This document shows positions 24,936 to 33,080 of a DNA stretch of 64,000 nucleotides, piece by piece. The notes under the pieces are model-generated. The model saw nothing but the letters and a program-made list of their open reading frames with translations, searched no databases and was not told the origin of the DNA. Position 1 is the first letter of the stretch, and every line of letters begins with the position of its first letter. The DNA comes from Spirochaetales bacterium (GTDB lineage Bacteria; Spirochaetota; Spirochaetia; Sphaerochaetales; Sphaerochaetaceae): the NCBI GenBank assembly GCA_018433865.1, contig JAHDQJ010000004.1, positions 248,001 to 312,000 on the forward strand, given 5' to 3'. A program made the translations under genes and the position numbers.

Positions 24936-26438
24936 TCATTTGGTCTGTGGTTCCTCTATGATGTCGATGTACAGCTCGTCGGCATCTTCCGTGATTCCGA
25001 TGATCGTGAAACCTTTGCCATGGTCGTGGTAGATCGTGTGGATCGCAGCTTCGTTGATCCGTTCTCCCGGTATGATCAGCGGGTAGCCCGGAGGGTAGAT
25101 GCAGACCATGCTCGCGGAGATCTCGTGAACCGCCTCGCTGATCGGCTTGCGCACCTTCGGTGAGTAGAACGCGTCGCGGGGGGTGAGCTCGAATATGGGC
25201 AACTCCCTGTGGTCCACGAAGTCGTCCTGCTCCTCCACGTAGCCGACACCCTCGGTGAACAGTTTCTCGATCGTGTCTGAGAACCTGATCAGGTTCTTCT
25301 TCGTCTTCTCCAGGTCCATGGCGTCGGCGAGCGACAGCGTCAGGAGCATATGGTCGTCCTCTGCCAGCTCGATCTCGATGCCGTATGACTCGGAAAGGGC
25401 ATCCTTCAGCTCGATCAGGTTCACCTCATCCATCGAGATGCTGCGGAAGATGATCTTGCACGGGTCATAGCTGACGAAATTGCCTGCCGCCAGGATGCCA
25501 TCGGGAGGATCGACGACACCGAACTTGCTGTTGTTCAGCTGGCTGCGCAAGGTGTCGAGCATTTCGATCAGGTTGCCATAGAGTTCCTCTCCCTTCTCGT
25601 GCACTTCCGTCAACGCAGCATCGATGCTCATGAGGAACAGTGCGCTCGGTGAAGTGCTCTGGAGCATGGAGAGCATGTTGTCGACCCGCTCATCGAAGAA
25701 ATCGGAATTCCCTGCCGAGTGGAGCAGCGCGGTCTGGTACAGTCCCCCCAAGGTCTTGTGCATCGACTGGACGACATAGTCCGCCCCGGCACGCAGCGCC
25801 TGTGTCGGGAACCGGTCGTGGAAGGAGAAGTGGGTCCCGTGCGCTTCATCCACGAAGAGCAACGCATCGTGCTCGTGGCATATCTCTGCGATACGGGAGA
25901 TGTCGAGGCTGATACCATAATAGTTCGGACTGGTCACCAGCACGAGTTTGATCTCGTGTTTCACCAACAACTCCTCGACTTTCTGGATATCCACGGAGCC
26001 GTACGCCCATTCGGGAAGGTTCGGCACCGGTTCGAGGTAGATGGGGACTGCTCCCGAGAACACCAGACCCATGAGTACTGCCTTGTGACACTCGCGGTGG
26101 ACCAGCACCTTCTCCCCCGGTTTCACCAGCGCACCGAGGATCGCATGGATGCCGACCGACGAGCCGTTGACCAAGAACCAGGTGCGTGCAGCTCCCATGA
26201 TCGACGCGGCCCGCTTCTGTGCGTGGAGGATCTCTTTCTTCGGGTACGCGAGCACATCACTGCGGTTCACCTCGGTGATGTCGTAGGAGAATACCTTCTC
26301 CCCCCAAATATTCTTCAGGAACGTAGGAGCTCCTACGCCCTGCTTGTGACCTGGCATGCAATAGAATGTCTTTTCTTCCTGAACATACTCGCGCAGTTCG
26401 GACGCGAAAGGATTTTTGGAAATCTGCGACTCTTTCAT
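24936..26438 (-). CDS. Orn/Lys/Arg decarboxylase, PLP-dependent
   Basis: 500 residues of the aspartate-aminotransferase-fold decarboxylase family (SpeA/LdcC-like group in Gram-positives). PLP Lys228 lies in SMHKTLGG and Asp198 in FVDEAHGTH. The C-terminal domain (LTPRDAFYSPKVRKPI, then VCIYPPGYPLIIPGE) is complete; the N-terminal wing domain of the large E. coli inducible forms is missing. It makes agmatine, putrescine or cadaverine; the exact amino acid cannot be read from sequence. ATG 26438 follows AGGGGGT. It converges on the TIGR00300 gene (33-base gap), so both may compete for ornithine or arginine. Confidence 0.9.
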   Translation of the reverse strand: MKESQISKNPFASELREYVQEEKTFYCMPGHKQGVGAPTFLKNIWGEKVFSYDITEVNRSDVLAYPKKEILHAQKRAASIMGAARTWFLVNGSSVGIHAILGALVKPGEKVLVHRECHKAVLMGLVFSGAVPIYLEPVPNLPEWAYGSVDIQKVEELLVKHEIKLVLVTSPNYYGISLDISRIAEICHEHDALLFVDEAHGTHFSFHDRFPTQALRAGADYVVQSMHKTLGGLYQTALLHSAGNSDFFDERVDNMLSMLQSTSPSALFLMSIDAALTEVHEKGEELYGNLIEMLDTLRSQLNNSKFGVVDPPDGILAAGNFVSYDPCKIIFRSISMDEVNLIELKDALSESYGIEIELAEDDHMLLTLSLADAMDLEKTKKNLIRFSDTIEKLFTEGVGYVEEQDDFVDHRELPIFELTPRDAFYSPKVRKPISEAVHEISASMVCIYPPGYPLIIPGERINEAAIHTIYHDHGKGFTIIGITEDADELYIDIIEEPQTK

Positions 26439-26489
26439 GCAGCAACCCCCTGGTATCCCCAAACCGGGATGGATATTTTTTTTATGCCG

Positions 26490-26597
26490 TTACCGAATCA
26501 TTGGTCCCCGAAATTGAGCAGGGCGGGGTGATCCCAAGGCTGCTTTCTTCTCACTCAACTTTTGATCCATTGGCCGAACCGCCCTACTTTGCCCCAT
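26490..26597 (-). other. Arg-rich 35-codon frame or conserved element upstream of decarboxylase
   Basis: On the minus strand an ATG at 26597 opens a 35-codon frame (MGQSRAVRPMDQKL, later LGSPRPAQFRGPMIR) ending 52 bases before the decarboxylase ATG. Five of 35 residues are Arg. There is no good ribosome-binding site. It could be a leader peptide for polyamine or arginine control of the decarboxylase, like E. coli speFL upstream of speF, or a piece of a dispersed repeat. Within these 267 bases I see nothing else. Confidence 0.3.
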
Positions 26598-26705
26598 AAC
26601 TGAACTTTTTGCAAGTTTATCAGGTTCATTTATTGCATAAATTTGGAGGGAAGCGCAGAGGGCTTCCCCGTTCGGCTCGCGAGGGGGCGTGTGTGTCGCC
26701 TGCGG

Positions 26706-27707
26706 TCAGTCGGCAGGAGCCAAAGTGTACGAGGGCATGAACGGATGGAATCCGTGATCCCCGTACCACGTCAAGTCTCCCGTGCCTATCGGGATCTCAT
26801 CGTAATACGGCCCGATATCGAGTTTTCCATTGTCGTACTTCGATCCGTCATCGGTCTCATAGAAATTGAACGTCTCAAAGATGTCGATCGTCAGCAGGAG
26901 GTCTCTGTCCATCGAGACGGTGAAAGGAGTGATCGATGCGTCCAATCCACCGACCGTGGATCCGCTGACGATGGTGATGAGGGTTTCCGGATCCCCGTAG
27001 TCGGCAGGATCCTGCCAAAAATCACGATCATCGAAGAGATTGATGAATCCCAAGTCATCGATCGGGTGTGTCTCCGATTCCACGAAGAACGATCTCCTGC
27101 CGTCGGTATCTTCGAGGCTCGCGTGCATCCACGACCAGATGGGATCACCGGTGAGCGCATCTTCACCGCTTTGCACGACCATATCCCGTTTCCAATACGG
27201 TCCGTCGGTATTGAAGTACATCCGGAAGGTGTGGGAGGCATGCACCATGACATCCTCGTCCCTGCTTGCACTGACCAGTGGATGTGTGTTGTCGGTCGAC
27301 CAAGAGGGAACCTCGAATGAGGACTCCATATCCATCTCGAGATAGGTGAACCGCATCCGGTATCCCGTGTAGGTGCCGAGCGGGATGGTCTTCTTGCCCA
27401 TGAACAGACTGAGTGAACCGACGGCATCCGAAAGGTCATAGCGTATCGGGTCGTCGCTTTCGATGATGGGCACTACCAAACCGTCATCGCGTTCCAATGC
27501 GAAATAGGTCAACCCGACCACATAATTCGATGGGGTGATCGAGAGCGAGGATTCTGTCCGCTCCGCTGAACCTGCGTCGACCGAAGCGTACAACGATACC
27601 TCTGCCTCCCCGGGCAATCTGTCATCACAACCGACAAGCAGCATCAGCACTGCAACCAATGCAAGACCAACCATGCGCGCAACGCACGTTCCCTTCACGT
27701 CCGACAT
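26706..27707 (-). CDS. Lipoprotein of unknown function
   Basis: 333 residues. Residues 1 to 27 form a lipoprotein signal with lipobox LLVGC. The mature part is acidic, rich in aromatic residues and beta strands (SNYVVGLTYFALERDDG, GTYTGYRMRFTYLEMDME, FTVSMDRDLLLTIDIFETFNFYETDDG). This resembles DUF4382-like or carbohydrate-binding outer-surface domains, but no family is certain. ATG 27707 follows AGGAGA. It is a single gene divergent from msrA, with a -10 TATACT on the minus strand near 27740. Confidence 0.8.
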   Translation of the reverse strand: MSDVKGTCVARMVGLALVAVLMLLVGCDDRLPGEAEVSLYASVDAGSAERTESSLSITPSNYVVGLTYFALERDDGLVVPIIESDDPIRYDLSDAVGSLSLFMGKKTIPLGTYTGYRMRFTYLEMDMESSFEVPSWSTDNTHPLVSASRDEDVMVHASHTFRMYFNTDGPYWKRDMVVQSGEDALTGDPIWSWMHASLEDTDGRRSFFVESETHPIDDLGFINLFDDRDFWQDPADYGDPETLITIVSGSTVGGLDASITPFTVSMDRDLLLTIDIFETFNFYETDDGSKYDNGKLDIGPYYDEIPIGTGDLTWYGDHGFHPFMPSYTLAPAD

Positions 27708-27934
27708 AGTCTCCTCCCTCCATAGCATCTGTTGGCAGTATACAACACAGTTTTCGCTGTTTACAAATATCTGTCATGGTAAAATACTATAACTTACGAA
27801 ATGTCATTATTATTGATGTATTGATGCTGTCGTGTAGGATGCCTATACGATTTGAAATCATTTCAGTATCTTGAGCATCATACTCGTATGTACATCGATG
27901 CTGATCGGTACTTACGGGAAAGAGAGGAATACCC

Positions 27935-28561
27935 ATGAGAAATCATCGTACCATATTGATGGGCATGCTGGCGATCTTGTTCCTGGTACCGCTATCGGCG
28001 GCAGGATACGTCGAGACCATGGAGGTCTCCGGACCCATCACCACCGTTCCGAATTCCATCAGCGATTATGAGGGGCATCCGGTGGCGGTATTCGCAGGAG
28101 GATGTTTCTGGGGGGTCGAGCATCTGTTCGAACAGCAGCCCGGTGTGCTGGACGCGGTCTCCGGCTATACTGGCGGGTGGATGGAATTCCCTACCTACCG
28201 CTATGTGTTGACCGGAAGGACCGGACATGTAGAGTCCGTAGCGGTCTTCTATGATCCTGAGCTCACCTCGTATGAGGAGTTGGCGAAGTTCTTCTTTGAG
28301 ATCCATGATCCCACCCAATTGGGCGGGCAGGGCCCGGATATCGGGCTGCAGTACGAATCCGTTGTCTTCTATGGAAACTCATTGGAGCGCGAGACAGCCG
28401 AGCGTCTGATCGGGACACTGCAAGGCCTCGGCTACAACGTGGTGACACGGATCAGGCCCAGGACACAGTTCTACCGAGCCGAAGGCTATCACCAGGATTA
28501 TTATGAGCGTTTCGGAGGAACTCCATACTGCCACGCATACACCAAGCGTTTCCCGGATTGA
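27935..28561 (+). CDS. msrA: Exported peptide-methionine (S)-S-oxide reductase
   Basis: 208 residues. The catalytic loop FAGGCFWGVEHLFEQQPGV holds nucleophile Cys57; GYTGG, HVESVAVFYDP, FFEIHDPTQLGGQGPDIGLQYES and the YHQDYYERFG end are all standard MsrA. Unlike most MsrA enzymes it carries an N-terminal signal of about 24 residues (hydrophobic MLAILFLVPLSAAG), so it should repair oxidised Met in envelope proteins. Resolving Cys is probably near the C-terminus (PYCHAY). SD GAGAGG precedes ATG 27935. It is followed by an envelope barrel gene. Confidence 0.93.
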   Translation: MRNHRTILMGMLAILFLVPLSAAGYVETMEVSGPITTVPNSISDYEGHPVAVFAGGCFWGVEHLFEQQPGVLDAVSGYTGGWMEFPTYRYVLTGRTGHVESVAVFYDPELTSYEELAKFFFEIHDPTQLGGQGPDIGLQYESVVFYGNSLERETAERLIGTLQGLGYNVVTRIRPRTQFYRAEGYHQDYYERFGGTPYCHAYTKRFPD

Positions 28562-28613
28562 GCGTAAATCCGAAAATGGTGCCATATGAAATGACAATAA
28601 CATAAAATAATGT

Positions 28614-28641
28614 TTGCATTGTTATGGTCATGTAGTATCAT
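28614..28641 (+). promoter_or_regulatory. Promoter of barrel gene at 28714
   Basis: TTGCAT (28614-28619), 16 bases, TATCAT (28636-28641). It would start an mRNA with a leader of about 66 bases. Confidence 0.5.
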
Positions 28642-28647
28642 CAGATA

Positions 28648-28713
28648 GCAATGCTTCGAGTCTTGGTGCAAAGGTACCGACTGTAGTTGCACGGGGAAAC
28701 CCGGGAGTGCAAT
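28648..28713 (+). promoter_or_regulatory. Switch-like mRNA leader with alternative hairpins
   Basis: The segment TTGCAC (28687-28692) can pair with an upstream GTGCAA (28666-28671) or with a downstream GTGCAA (28707-28712). The downstream pairing encloses GGGGAAACCC and traps the Shine-Dalgarno GGGAG just before ATG 28714. A further stem AGTC..GGT / ACC..GACT (about 28659-28682) competes with the first. This layout fits translational control by an RNA switch, thermometer or trans-acting factor. It does not match a riboswitch class I know. Confidence 0.5.
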
Positions 28714-29664
28714 ATGAGAAGGACCATGATGCTGATTGCAGCTCTTTTGTGTTCATGTCTCCTGTATGCGGGGGTGTGGACCTTCGCCCCCGATGACGCA
28801 TGGTTTCCCGTCCCTCTCGCGGACCGCAATTACCCCCGATTCTCACTCTCATTCCCATACTACTTCGAACAGGAGATCGACACCTTGCAGAGAGGCGAAC
28901 GGGGTGGTTTGCGTGAGTTCCTGGAATTCGGTGGTGTCAGGAGCTTGCTCCGGTACGAGTCGGAATCCGATACACCGATGGGTGCGGAGCTTTCCCTCGG
29001 AGCAGGTCTCATCACACTGTTCGATTCGTTCGCCGATCGGCTCGACAACCTGGGGTGGGAGGGTTCCGGATTCCTCACGCTGAACTTCCGTACAGGCGAG
29101 CACACGGTTGCCCGGTTCGGATTCCACCACCTCTCCAGTCATGTCGGTGACGAGTACTTGGCCAACTATGGTGTGATCGGCCTTCCGATGGAAGATGATG
29201 CGGATCTTGCCAAGGGGGCTACCTATGGCTTCTACTATGTCAGGGACTCGCTCCTCCTCGGAATTTCGTTTCGTCCGTCGCATCTGGTGCACCTCTACCT
29301 CGAAGCGCGCTACTCGATGCGCATGTTCACCTATATGTATTGTTACAACCGGTTTCCCTGGCAGGTGAGGATGGGGCTCGAACTGTTCGTGCCAACCGGT
29401 GACGAAGCGATTGGTACCTGGTATCTTGCACTGCACGCGGATGCATTCCAGGAGTCTTCGTGGTACCCCTCGTCAACGATACAGGCCGGATTTTTGGTGA
29501 AGGCCGAAGGAAAGGCTGAACAGGTCAGGATAGGATTGGAGTACCAATGGGGCAGGGTCGCGATCGCAGCGTTCAACCACGTCGACAACACGGGGCCGGA
29601 TTCGTGGGATGAAGTGCGAAAGGAACGGTACTTCGCGATCGGGGCGTGGTATGATTTTTCTTGA
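28714..29664 (+). CDS. Outer-membrane barrel-like protein (DUF1207-like)
   Basis: 316 residues with a signal peptide (residues 1 to 20, CLLYAG). The mature part alternates polar and hydrophobic residues as in beta-barrels and ends YFAIGAWYDFS, an aromatic C-terminal residue close to the end as in outer-membrane proteins. The motif FHHLSSHVGDEYL is the one I recall for DUF1207 family proteins. Function unknown. ATG 28714 has GGGAG 8 bases upstream, inside a possible hairpin. Confidence 0.75.
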   Translation: MRRTMMLIAALLCSCLLYAGVWTFAPDDAWFPVPLADRNYPRFSLSFPYYFEQEIDTLQRGERGGLREFLEFGGVRSLLRYESESDTPMGAELSLGAGLITLFDSFADRLDNLGWEGSGFLTLNFRTGEHTVARFGFHHLSSHVGDEYLANYGVIGLPMEDDADLAKGATYGFYYVRDSLLLGISFRPSHLVHLYLEARYSMRMFTYMYCYNRFPWQVRMGLELFVPTGDEAIGTWYLALHADAFQESSWYPSSTIQAGFLVKAEGKAEQVRIGLEYQWGRVAIAAFNHVDNTGPDSWDEVRKERYFAIGAWYDFS

Positions 29665-29717
29665 AAACCAGTTGTTTTCCGGATGCAATTCTCCCGCATG
29701 AGTGATACTGTGATGCC

Positions 29718-30281
29718 ATGAAGAAAAAAGTAATGCTATTGTCTTGTGTGCTCATCTTCGTGCTTCTCGTTCCTGCCTTTGCTGCAAGTGACCCGTTCTC
29801 TACGTTCCCGGAGGCCTTGGGTGTCCAGGTGGGGAGACTTGCGGGCATAGGACTGAGCTACCAGAAGTGGAACGGCGATGACGGGTACCAAGTGGCAGTG
29901 GGGGCAATGTACCACCCGCTGATGAATGATGGCCACGATATCCTGAACTACAACATCGGATTCGAATACATGCGCTCCATGTATTCTGATGACTTCGCCA
30001 AATGGCTCTCCGGTCGGCTGTACCTCATCGCAGGACTCAACCACCGCGGATACAAGGAGACGGTCGTGAATCCGGTTTCGTATGATTATGAGGCCGGGGA
30101 CTTCCACTTGGAGTTCGGTGCAGGGGGCGGGATCGGTGTCGAGGCAGTATTCTTCGAACACTTCGCGATAGCCACGGAGATGGCCTACGTATTGTACTAC
30201 AGCCCTTTGGAGCTGGCTCTCCAGGATCGCTTCATCCTCGATCTCATCCCGCAGGTGAGCGTGCGTTATCGGTTCAACTGA
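29718..30281 (+). CDS. Small outer-membrane beta-barrel protein
   Basis: 187 residues with a classic signal peptide (KKKVMLLSCVLIFVLLVPAFAAS). Mature strands such as YQVAVGAMYHPL, YNIGFEYMRSMY, GRLYLIAGLNHRGY and a C-terminal SVRYRFN point to an 8-stranded barrel of the OmpA/OprF-like type. Function unknown. A GATACT hexamer ends 8 bases before ATG 29718 and no ribosome-binding site is clear, so this may be another leaderless mRNA, but less surely. It follows the other barrel gene by 53 bases. Confidence 0.75.
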   Translation: MKKKVMLLSCVLIFVLLVPAFAASDPFSTFPEALGVQVGRLAGIGLSYQKWNGDDGYQVAVGAMYHPLMNDGHDILNYNIGFEYMRSMYSDDFAKWLSGRLYLIAGLNHRGYKETVVNPVSYDYEAGDFHLEFGAGGGIGVEAVFFEHFAIATEMAYVLYYSPLELALQDRFILDLIPQVSVRYRFN

Positions 30282-30283
30282 TC

Positions 30284-31900
30284 TCAAAGCACTGCGATCA
30301 TCCCGTCGGTCCGGGATTCCGTTCCACCGATGAGTGCCCCTGTCTGCGGATCCTTGCAGATGATCTGGCCTCGCCCGAACATCCCTGCATCCATGGATGT
30401 CGAGACCTCGTGACCTCGTCTCATCAATGCGTCGGCTACCGAGCGGGAAAAGTGCGGTTCCACCAAGACCTCCTTTTCTGTGAGCCACCGCCATCGGGGT
30501 GCATCAAGCGCCGCTTGCGGATTGAGGTGCCGGTCGATCATGTTCGTGAGCACCTGCACATGTCCTTGCGGCTGGTTGAATCCTCCCATCACGCCGAACG
30601 GTCCAACGGGAATTCCCTCTGCGGTGAGAAAGCCGGGGATGATCGTGTGGAATGTCCGTTTGTTCGGTCCCAGGCAGTTCACGTGGTTCGGATCGAGGGA
30701 GAAGTTGCATCCGCGATCCTGCAACGCGATTCCCGTACCCGGAACCACCAGCGCCGATCCGAATCCCTCATAGTTGCTCTGGATGTAGGAGACCATGTTC
30801 CCTTCGTCATCGGCGGTAGCGAGGTAGACGGTCCCTCCCTTCACAGGCTCCCCGGGATGCGGTAGCAACGCCTCCGGGCCGATCAGCGAGGCCCGTTCGG
30901 CGGCGTATGCGTCCGAGAGCAACCGTTCGACCGGCACCCGCATCACCGATGGGTCGGTGACATGCATGCTTGAGTCGGCCATCGCAAGTTTCACCGCCTC
31001 GATAGCCTGGTGGACACTCAGCCCGCTGTGATGATCATCACATTCCAGTTGCTTGAGGATGTTCAGGGCCATCAGGACGGACATCCCCTGGCCGTTGGGG
31101 GGAATCTCCCACACATCGAATCCACGATACCCGGTGGATATCGGCTGCACCCACTCCGGTTTGTATGAAGCGAGATCATCCTTCGAGAGGAAGCCGCCAC
31201 CAGAGGAGGAGAAGGCATCGATCCTTTCCGCGAGCTCACCTTCATAGAAGGCCTTGGCATCACTGGCCGCGATCAGTTCGAGGGTCTTCGCATGATCGGG
31301 AGAATTCCATGATTCCCCCACGCGTGGTGCGCGCCCGTTCGGTGCGAAGGTGGTGAACCATGGCTCGAACTGCGCTCCCTGCAATTCCCTGCGGTATTCC
31401 GTGAATGCAGCTTGCCAGAGCTTGCTCAGGTTTGGAGGAACCGCATACCCGTCACGTGCAAGTCGGATCGCCGGGTTGAGCGTTTCGGCCAACGGAAGTC
31501 GGCCGAACCTTCGCGACAGCTCGGCCCATGCGGCAGGGGCGCCCGGCACGGTCACCGGTTCCCAACCGAATCTCGGCATCCGGGTGAACTTGCGTTCCAA
31601 CACTGCTTCAAGCGAGATCGATCGCGGTGACGGTCCGGAAGCATTCAACCCATGCAACGCCCCGTTCGTCCATACCAATGCGAACGCATCTCCCCCGATA
31701 CCATTGGAAGTCGGTTCCACCACGGTCAAGGCCGCAGCGGTTGCGATCGCCGCATCGATGGCATTTCCACCCCTCTCGAGCATCGAGATGCCCGCTTGTG
31801 CCGCAGTCGGTTGGCTGGCGCCTACCATCCCGCGCCTCGCGACGGCACAGATCCGTCCTACCGGATGAGGATTGGAAAACAGGTCGAAGAATCGTTGCAT
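30284..31900 (-). CDS. Gamma-glutamyltransferase family protein
   Basis: 538 residues of the Ntn-hydrolase GGT family (gamma-glutamyltranspeptidase/YwrD-like). The precursor is cut before Thr357 in GGTVYLATADDEGNM, the nucleophile; GFGSALVVPGTGIALQDRG and GPFGVMGGFNQPQGHVQVLTNM follow in the small subunit. No signal peptide is visible, so it may act in the cytoplasm, unlike E. coli GGT. Possible reactions are hydrolysis or transfer of gamma-glutamyl groups, or cephalosporin acylase-like activity. ATG 31900 has AGGAGG upstream. Its stop is 2 bases from the convergent barrel gene. Confidence 0.9.
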   Translation of the reverse strand: MQRFFDLFSNPHPVGRICAVARRGMVGASQPTAAQAGISMLERGGNAIDAAIATAAALTVVEPTSNGIGGDAFALVWTNGALHGLNASGPSPRSISLEAVLERKFTRMPRFGWEPVTVPGAPAAWAELSRRFGRLPLAETLNPAIRLARDGYAVPPNLSKLWQAAFTEYRRELQGAQFEPWFTTFAPNGRAPRVGESWNSPDHAKTLELIAASDAKAFYEGELAERIDAFSSSGGGFLSKDDLASYKPEWVQPISTGYRGFDVWEIPPNGQGMSVLMALNILKQLECDDHHSGLSVHQAIEAVKLAMADSSMHVTDPSVMRVPVERLLSDAYAAERASLIGPEALLPHPGEPVKGGTVYLATADDEGNMVSYIQSNYEGFGSALVVPGTGIALQDRGCNFSLDPNHVNCLGPNKRTFHTIIPGFLTAEGIPVGPFGVMGGFNQPQGHVQVLTNMIDRHLNPQAALDAPRWRWLTEKEVLVEPHFSRSVADALMRRGHEVSTSMDAGMFGRGQIICKDPQTGALIGGTESRTDGMIAVL

Positions 31901-32010
31901 GCTTTGCCTCCTGCAGCGCACGTGCGTATCGGTAGTGTAGGGGTGCCGCGAATAACCGTCAATCCGATGAGCCAGGCATGTGAGCGCAACAGAAAACCGG
32001 ATGGCCCTGC

Positions 32011-32970
32011 CTAGGGATTCACCACATGCTCGGGTTTTCCTGCGAGAAAGCTCCTCAAGTTCCCTACCGCGATATCCATCAACCGCCTGCGTGTCTCAAG
32101 GGGAGCCCATGCGATATGGGGCGTGATGATGCAATGCTTCGCCCTGAGCAGGGGATTGTCGTGTGTGATCGGTTCGCCGGATACCACATCGACAGCAGCT
32201 CCGGCAACCTTTCCCGACTCCAGTGCGTCGAAAAGATCTTCTTCCACGATCAACGGACCTCTCGAGGTGTTCACCAGGAGAACTCCGTCCTTCATCCTCG
32301 CGATGCTTTCGCGATTGATGATTCCCTTGGTCTTCCCGGTGAGCGGCATGTGGAGGCTGATCACGTCGGAATGGGAGAGCAATTCGTCGAGTTCCGCATA
32401 GCGACACAGCTCGCTCTCCTGTGAGGGATCCCTCTCCGTCCGATGGAAAAGCACCCGCATGCCAAGTGCGATTGCGATCCGGGCTGTACGCTGTCCGATC
32501 CTTCCGTATCCGAGGATTCCCATCGTCTTCCCCTCAAGCTCGACCAGCGGGTGGTCCCAGAAACAGAAATCGGGGTTGTCCGTCCATCGGCCGGCGTGTA
32601 CTTGCCTGTCGTGGTGGCCGATGTGGTGGCAGAGTTCGAGAAGCAATGCGATCGTAAACTGCGCGACCGCAGCCGTCCCATAGGAGGGGATGTTGGTCAC
32701 CACGACACCATGTTCCCGTGCGGCCTCGATGTCCACCACATTGTACCCGGTTGCGAGGACCCCGATGTACCGGAGGGCGGGGGAGGCTTCGATCGTGGCG
32801 CGGGTGATGGGGACCTTGTTGATGATGACCACCTCTGCATTCCCGATCCGCGGGAGGATCAGCTCTTCGGGAGTCCGTTCGTGTACCGTCAGGTCTCCCA
32901 TGCTGGCAAACCCCTCCCAACTCAGATCCCCCGGATTCTCCGTATACCCATCAAGTACCACTATGTGCAT
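32011..32970 (-). CDS. D-2-hydroxyacid dehydrogenase (glycerate/hydroxypyruvate type)
   Basis: 319 residues, NAD(P)-dependent. The Rossmann fingerprint is GILGYGRIGQRTA (about residues 148-160); the catalytic Arg and Glu lie in LVNTSRGPLIVEE and GAAVDVVSGEP, and His in HIAWAP. Closest in style to HprA-like hydroxypyruvate/glycerate dehydrogenases. ATG 32970 follows AGGAG; the next gene upstream is the old yellow enzyme, with a terminator between. Substrate is inferred only at group level. Confidence 0.92.
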   Translation of the reverse strand: MHIVVLDGYTENPGDLSWEGFASMGDLTVHERTPEELILPRIGNAEVVIINKVPITRATIEASPALRYIGVLATGYNVVDIEAAREHGVVVTNIPSYGTAAVAQFTIALLLELCHHIGHHDRQVHAGRWTDNPDFCFWDHPLVELEGKTMGILGYGRIGQRTARIAIALGMRVLFHRTERDPSQESELCRYAELDELLSHSDVISLHMPLTGKTKGIINRESIARMKDGVLLVNTSRGPLIVEEDLFDALESGKVAGAAVDVVSGEPITHDNPLLRAKHCIITPHIAWAPLETRRRLMDIAVGNLRSFLAGKPEHVVNP

Positions 32971-33034
32971 GTTCAGTCTCCTGCAGATGCATAACTATAA
33001 CGGTGAATGGGAGCTGTGTAAACGGAATCATGAA

Positions 33035-33061
33035 GAGGGTGCCGCATTGAACGGCACCCTC
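33035..33061 (-). terminator. Terminator of old-yellow-enzyme gene
   Basis: 10-bp perfect stem GAGGGTGCCG / CGGCACCCTC with a 7-base loop, 20 bases after the stop at 33081 on the minus strand. The following T tract is weak (TTCAT). Confidence 0.7.
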
Positions 33062-33080
33062 CGGTCTGGCTCATGTCGTC

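Noticed and set aside
28648-28713. Cyclic di-GMP-I (GEMM) riboswitch in this leader
   Set aside because: A GCAAAG string and nearby hairpins suggested it, but the conserved GEMM stems and the downstream receptor loop are not present.
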